This document shows positions 30,496 to 34,227 of a stretch of DNA of 34,227 bases, piece after piece. This DNA comes from GCA-002840015 sp033765245 (GTDB lineage: Bacteria > Pseudomonadota > Gammaproteobacteria > Xanthomonadales > Xanthomonadaceae). The position numbers and the translations under genes are program-made. The DNA is taken from positions 1 through 34,227 of the forward strand of contig JANRIF010000024.1 in NCBI GenBank assembly GCA_033765245.1, given 5' to 3'. Position 1 is the first letter of the stretch. Each line of letters begins with the position of its first letter. A model generated the notes under the pieces. That model searched no databases. It saw only the letters and a program-made list of their open reading frames with translations, and was not told where the DNA came from.

Positions 30496-32961
30496 ATGAG
30501 TAACCACCACTTCAAGCGGCTGGCGTTGTCCGCCGCGATCGCCGCGGCGCTGATGCCGTCGCTGGTACTGGCGCAGGATGCGCCGACCGCGTCGACCGAG
30601 CAGGACGAGAGCCCGCGCGAGGACATGGCGAAGACGCTCGACAGCGTGATCGTCAGCGGCAGCACGCGCTTCAGCGGCCTTCGCAAGGGCGATGCCAGCT
30701 TCTCGATCACCACCGCGACGCCCGAACAGATCGATAATGCGGCGCCCAAGAGCACCGCCGATCTGCTCAAGATTGTACCGGGCATCTGGGTGGAAGCGGC
30801 CGGCGGTGTATCCGGCGCCAACATCGACGTGCGTGGCTTTCCGGGCGGCTCTGATGCGCCCTTCATCACCATGCAGGTGGACGGTTCGCCGATCTTCCCG
30901 CCGCCGACCCTGTCGTTCCTGGAAAATTCCACCCTGTTCCGGCTCGACGAAACCGTCGACCGGGTGGAAGTGCTGCGCGGCGGCCCGAGCCCGGTGCTGT
31001 CCAACGGCCAGCCCGGCGCCACCATCAACTTCATCCAGAAGCGCGGCAGCGCCACTCCCGAGGGCGAAGTGCGCACCACCGTGAGCGACGATGGCCTGTA
31101 TCGCCTCGACGGCTTCTACAGCGGCCCGATCAGCGACGACTGGTTCTTCAGCGTGGGCGGGTTCTATCGCGAAGACGACGGCGTGCGCGACACCCAGTTC
31201 CCGAACAACAAGGGCGGCCAGCTCAGCGCCACGATCAGCCACACCTTCGATGCCGGCGAGTTCAGCATTTACGCACGCCACACCGACGACAAGAACGCGT
31301 TCTTCACCGCGGTGCCGCTGATCTCGCGCAACGACGGGCGCAGCATCTCGGCCTTCCCCGGTTTCGATCCCACCAGCGACACCCTGTTGGGCAAGGACTT
31401 CCAGCGCGTCGCACTGCAAGTGACGCCCGGCGCAACGCCCGGCACCATCAACCGTAATCTTGCCGATGGCCGCGGCGTCGATCTCGATTTGTTCGGTTCC
31501 ACCCTGGACCTGCATTTCGGCGACTGGACCCTGAGCAACCGCGCCAACTACCTCAACGGCGACGCGCCCACCAACGGCCTGTTCACCGGCGCCAACCCGC
31601 AGACCCTGAGCAGCTTCATCGACGCATCGATTGCTTCGGCCAACGGCAATGCCGCCGTGGTCGGCGCCGCCGGCGCTCTTGCGACCAGCGGCGCGGCGAG
31701 CTTCGTCAACGGCGGCGGTGCGGTGGACGGCAATCAGCAGGTGCTCACCGCCGGCTTCTGGGTGGTGGACAAGGCGTTGGAGTCGTTCACCGACGAGGCG
31801 CGTCTGTCGCGTGAAATCTTCCAGGGCAACACGTTGACCGTGGGCGCCTACTACGCCGATTACTCCTCGCACGACCGCTGGTTCCTCGGCAACAACATGC
31901 TGCTGACCGCCGAGCCCAACGCGCGCCGGATCGACGTGGCGCTGGACAACGGCGTACAGGTCACCCGCGACGGCTTCACCGGCGCCTCGTTCTTCTCGGT
32001 GAACGCCAGGTACAACGGCGACAACATCGCCGGCTTCATTGCCGACGAATGGCAACTCAACGACGTCTGGAAACTGGACCTCGGCCTGCGCGTGGAACGC
32101 CAGACCGTGGATGCGGTGCTGGAGAACATCGACTCGCGCGATCTCGACAACAACCCGCTCACGCTGTCGAACAACTCGGCGTCGGTACTCAACGGCAGCT
32201 TCCGCCGCATCGATTTCGCCGATACCGACTACTCCTGGACCGCCGGCCTGAACTACAAGCTGGCCGATGCCACCAGCGTGTTCGCGCGGGTCAACTCGGG
32301 CTACTTCTTCCCGCAGTTCGACAATCTGCGCGACGGCCAGGACCAGACCCAGCAGGTGGATCAGTACGAGATCGGCCTGAAGACCGCGTCCTCGCTGTAC
32401 AGCCTGTTCCTGACCGGGTTCTACAACAAGTTCGCAGGGCTGCCGTTCCAGTTGTTCGACAACGACGGCAACAACATCACCAGCATTGGTGGCTCGCACG
32501 CCAAGGGATTGGAGTTCGAAGGGCAGTTGCGGCCGTTCGAGAACTTCGACCTCAACCTCACCGGCAACTGGGTGGACGCCGAGTACCGCAAGTTCGGCAG
32601 CAACTCCGGCAACCAGGTACGGCGCCAGCCGCGCTTCCAGTTCCGCCTGACCCCGAGCTACTACATCCCGGGCGATTGGGCCGATCTGAGCCTGTTCGCC
32701 ACCTGGACCCACGTCGGCGCGCGCTTCTCGGATGTCGAGAACGCGCAGCGGCTGCCGTCGTACGACACCCTCGACGCCGGCATCGTGGCCTACATCGGCG
32801 ATCAGTGGGAGCTGCGACTGCAGGGCAGCAACATCACCGACGAGCTGGCGCTGACCGAAGGCAATGCCCGCATCGTCGGCGACGCCACTGCCGGCGGCGT
32901 GTTCCTCGGCCGACCGCTGGAAGGCACCAGCTATCAGGCATCGGTAACCTATCGCTTCTGA
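30496..32961 (+). CDS. TonB-dependent outer-membrane receptor
   Basis: The protein is 821 aa. The signal peptide (MSNHHFKRLALSAAIAAALM, cleavage near VLA-QDA at residue 26) is followed by a TonB-box-like DSVIVSG (49-55). The plug domain contains APKSTADLLKIVPGIWVE, IDVRGFPGG, VDRVEVLRGGPSPVLSNGQPGATINFI. The beta-barrel ends with SVTYRF, the usual outer-membrane C-terminal aromatic. Start ATG at 30496 after a GGGAGGG box. It is 32 bp downstream of the GH65 fusion and is predicted to take up the substrate sugar across the outer membrane with energy from TonB-ExbBD, encoded elsewhere. A siderophore role is less likely given its neighbours. Confidence 0.93.
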   Translation: MSNHHFKRLALSAAIAAALMPSLVLAQDAPTASTEQDESPREDMAKTLDSVIVSGSTRFSGLRKGDASFSITTATPEQIDNAAPKSTADLLKIVPGIWVEAAGGVSGANIDVRGFPGGSDAPFITMQVDGSPIFPPPTLSFLENSTLFRLDETVDRVEVLRGGPSPVLSNGQPGATINFIQKRGSATPEGEVRTTVSDDGLYRLDGFYSGPISDDWFFSVGGFYREDDGVRDTQFPNNKGGQLSATISHTFDAGEFSIYARHTDDKNAFFTAVPLISRNDGRSISAFPGFDPTSDTLLGKDFQRVALQVTPGATPGTINRNLADGRGVDLDLFGSTLDLHFGDWTLSNRANYLNGDAPTNGLFTGANPQTLSSFIDASIASANGNAAVVGAAGALATSGAASFVNGGGAVDGNQQVLTAGFWVVDKALESFTDEARLSREIFQGNTLTVGAYYADYSSHDRWFLGNNMLLTAEPNARRIDVALDNGVQVTRDGFTGASFFSVNARYNGDNIAGFIADEWQLNDVWKLDLGLRVERQTVDAVLENIDSRDLDNNPLTLSNNSASVLNGSFRRIDFADTDYSWTAGLNYKLADATSVFARVNSGYFFPQFDNLRDGQDQTQQVDQYEIGLKTASSLYSLFLTGFYNKFAGLPFQLFDNDGNNITSIGGSHAKGLEFEGQLRPFENFDLNLTGNWVDAEYRKFGSNSGNQVRRQPRFQFRLTPSYYIPGDWADLSLFATWTHVGARFSDVENAQRLPSYDTLDAGIVAYIGDQWELRLQGSNITDELALTEGNARIVGDATAGGVFLGRPLEGTSYQASVTYRF

Positions 32962-32972
32962 GCCTCCGCGCG

Positions 32973-32999
32973 ACCGGCGTCGGCACTCCCGACGCCGGT
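32973..32999 (+). terminator. 11-bp perfect hairpin between receptor and transporter genes
   Basis: ACCGGCGTCGG (32973-32983) pairs exactly with CCGACGCCGGT (32989-32999) around the loop CACTC, beginning 11 bases after the receptor stop. No U-run follows. It could partially terminate the transcript, or stop 3'-to-5' decay, giving more receptor than transporter. Confidence 0.55.
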
Positions 33000-33055
33000 T
33001 CGCCGGCCCGCATCCGCGATTTGCAGCAGCACATCATCCCGGGAATCCCGTCGTC

Positions 33056-34227
33056 ATGAATCGATTGCGCATCCTCGCCGCGCTGGCGCTCACCTACATG
33101 GTGTTTGCGGTGCTGATGAACAGCGTCGGCACGGTGATCCTGCAATCGATCCAGAGCTTCGGCATCGACAAGCCGCAGGCCGCCACCCTGGAAGCATTCA
33201 AGGACCTGCCGGTAGCGCTGGTGTCGTTTGCGTTGGCGACGCTGTTGCCACGGCTGGGTTTTCGCCGCGCGATGATGTTGTCACTCGCGGTGGTCGGAGC
33301 GGCCTGCCTGTTGATGCCGGTGTTGTCCTCGTTCTGGATGACGCGGTTGTTGTTTGTGGCGATTGGCGCCGGGTTTGGCATTGCCAAGGTGTCGGTGTAT
33401 TCCGCGATCGGTCTGCTGACCCGCGACGGGCGCGAACACGCGGCGCTGACCAATGCCATCGAAGGCCTGTTCATGGTGGGCGTGCTGGGCGGTTACTGGC
33501 TGTTTGGCGCGTTCATCGATCACGCCACTCCGGGCAACCTTGTCTGGCTGGACGTGTATTGGGTGTTGGCGGCCGGCTGCGCGGTGGTGATCGGCCTGCT
33601 GGCGCTCAGCGATCTGGACGAATCCGAGGCGCACATTCCGCACGGTCGCGTGCGAGCGGAGTTCGTCGCCATGCTGGCCCTCGCGTTGCGGCCGGTAGTG
33701 CTGGTGTTTGTGCTCTCGGCATGGCTGTACGTGCTGATCGAGCAGAGCATCGGCACCTGGCTGCCGACCTTCAACAAGGAAGTGCTGCAACTGCCCAATG
33801 CCATGAGTGTGCAGATGGCCAGTGTATTTGCCGCCTCGCTGGCGATCGGCCGGCTGGCGGCAGGCGTGGTGTTGCGCCGGATTCGCTGGTATCACCTGTT
33901 GAATGTCTGCGTGCTGGCGATGGCGGTGCTGGTGCTGGTCACCCTGCCGCTGGCCAGCGGCGTGGTGCCGGGTTCGGTCACCGGTTGGCGCAATGCGCCG
34001 CTGGCGGCCTGGGTATTTCCGCTGATCGGCTTGTTCATGGCGCCGATCTATCCGGCCATCGTGTCGGTGATGCTCAGTGCGCTGCCCAAGCCACAACATG
34101 CAGCCATGACCGGCTTGATCGTGGTGGCGTCGGCGCTGGGCGGCACCACCGGCTCGATGATCACTGGACTGGTATTCGGCCACCTGGGCGGGCAGACCGC
34201 GTTCTATCTGTCGCTGCTGCCGATGGC
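33056..34227 (+). CDS. MFS sugar transporter (3' end outside window)
   Basis: The frame is open from the ATG at 33056 to the window end, giving 390 aa without a stop. The start reads MNRLRILAALALTYMVFAVL. About eleven hydrophobic segments follow. The short basic loop RLGFRRAMML lies where the MFS A-motif stands between segments 2 and 3, and FVAIGAGFGIAKVSVYSAIGLL fits segment 4. WLYVLIEQSIGTWLPTFNKE and GLFMAPIYPAIVSVMLSALP resemble FucP-type sugar permeases. In this context it probably brings the sugar across the inner membrane. The ribosome-binding site is weak (GGGAA). The C-terminal segments are missing, so substrate and subfamily stay open. Confidence 0.88.
   Translation, partial: MNRLRILAALALTYMVFAVLMNSVGTVILQSIQSFGIDKPQAATLEAFKDLPVALVSFALATLLPRLGFRRAMMLSLAVVGAACLLMPVLSSFWMTRLLFVAIGAGFGIAKVSVYSAIGLLTRDGREHAALTNAIEGLFMVGVLGGYWLFGAFIDHATPGNLVWLDVYWVLAAGCAVVIGLLALSDLDESEAHIPHGRVRAEFVAMLALALRPVVLVFVLSAWLYVLIEQSIGTWLPTFNKEVLQLPNAMSVQMASVFAASLAIGRLAAGVVLRRIRWYHLLNVCVLAMAVLVLVTLPLASGVVPGSVTGWRNAPLAAWVFPLIGLFMAPIYPAIVSVMLSALPKPQHAAMTGLIVVASALGGTTGSMITGLVFGHLGGQTAFYLSLLPM

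Noticed and set aside
30445..32712. A 755-codon open frame on the - strand opposite the TonB receptor.
   Set aside because: The receptor has a signal peptide, plug and barrel end. The antisense product has no recognisable domain and biased composition.

Overview
The window is GC-rich bacterial chromosome and looks like a member of the Xanthomonadales (Lysobacterales; a Lysobacter- or Xanthomonas-like gammaproteobacterium). I base this on three things seen together: a tryptophan-to-quinolinate (kynurenine) gene set, a large TonB-dependent receptor paired with sugar-catabolic genes, and REP-like repeats containing 'GTGGGAGCGCGCTC' and 'CCCGAGT' heptamer arrays between genes. The genus cannot be read from this window. 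No rRNA, tRNA, CRISPR array, phage gene or transposase was found.

Positions 1-5460 (+ strand) are a urease operon: ureD (5' end outside the window), ureA, ureB, ureC, ureE, ureF, ureG. Every nickel, carbamate and catalytic residue checked in UreC is present. Two non-coding repeat elements sit inside the operon, one between ureD and ureA and one between ureB and ureC. A perfect 24-bp palindrome closes the operon.

Positions 5567-12771 form a module for beta-alanine and the lower end of polyamine catabolism. On the - strand are an omega-amino acid:pyruvate aminotransferase, alanine dehydrogenase (ald) and CoA-acylating malonate/methylmalonate-semialdehyde dehydrogenase (mmsA). Divergent on the + strand are a PuuR-like HTH-cupin regulator and a PuuC-like aminoaldehyde dehydrogenase. 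Read together: aminoaldehyde to beta-alanine (PuuC-like), beta-alanine plus pyruvate to malonate semialdehyde plus alanine (aminotransferase), alanine back to pyruvate (Ald), and malonate semialdehyde to acetyl-CoA (MmsA). The 0.7-kb gap between ald and mmsA is packed with repeats.

Positions 12782-18534 are mixed: a secreted excalibur-domain protein, an XRE regulator, a secreted protein of unknown function, a two-gene unit (small HTH-like protein plus small membrane protein), a cupin, a DUF2461-family protein, and exonuclease I (sbcB).

Positions 18877-25176 are a tightly packed - strand run of eight genes: asnS, two small unknown genes (one a membrane protein), a PaiB-like FMN-binding protein, a PilZ-domain protein, haaO, kynU and kmo. 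The last three are consecutive steps from kynurenine towards quinolinate and NAD.

Positions 25518-34227 (+ strand) start with an A-type Fe-S carrier, followed by a sugar locus: a LacI-family regulator, a double LacI-type operator overlapping a consensus -35 box, a single-chain GH65 phosphorylase/beta-phosphoglucomutase fusion, a TonB-dependent receptor, and an MFS transporter cut by the window end. This layout predicts uptake of an intact alpha-glucobiose, phosphorolysis in the cytoplasm and direct conversion to glucose 6-phosphate. It is the most interesting part of the window.
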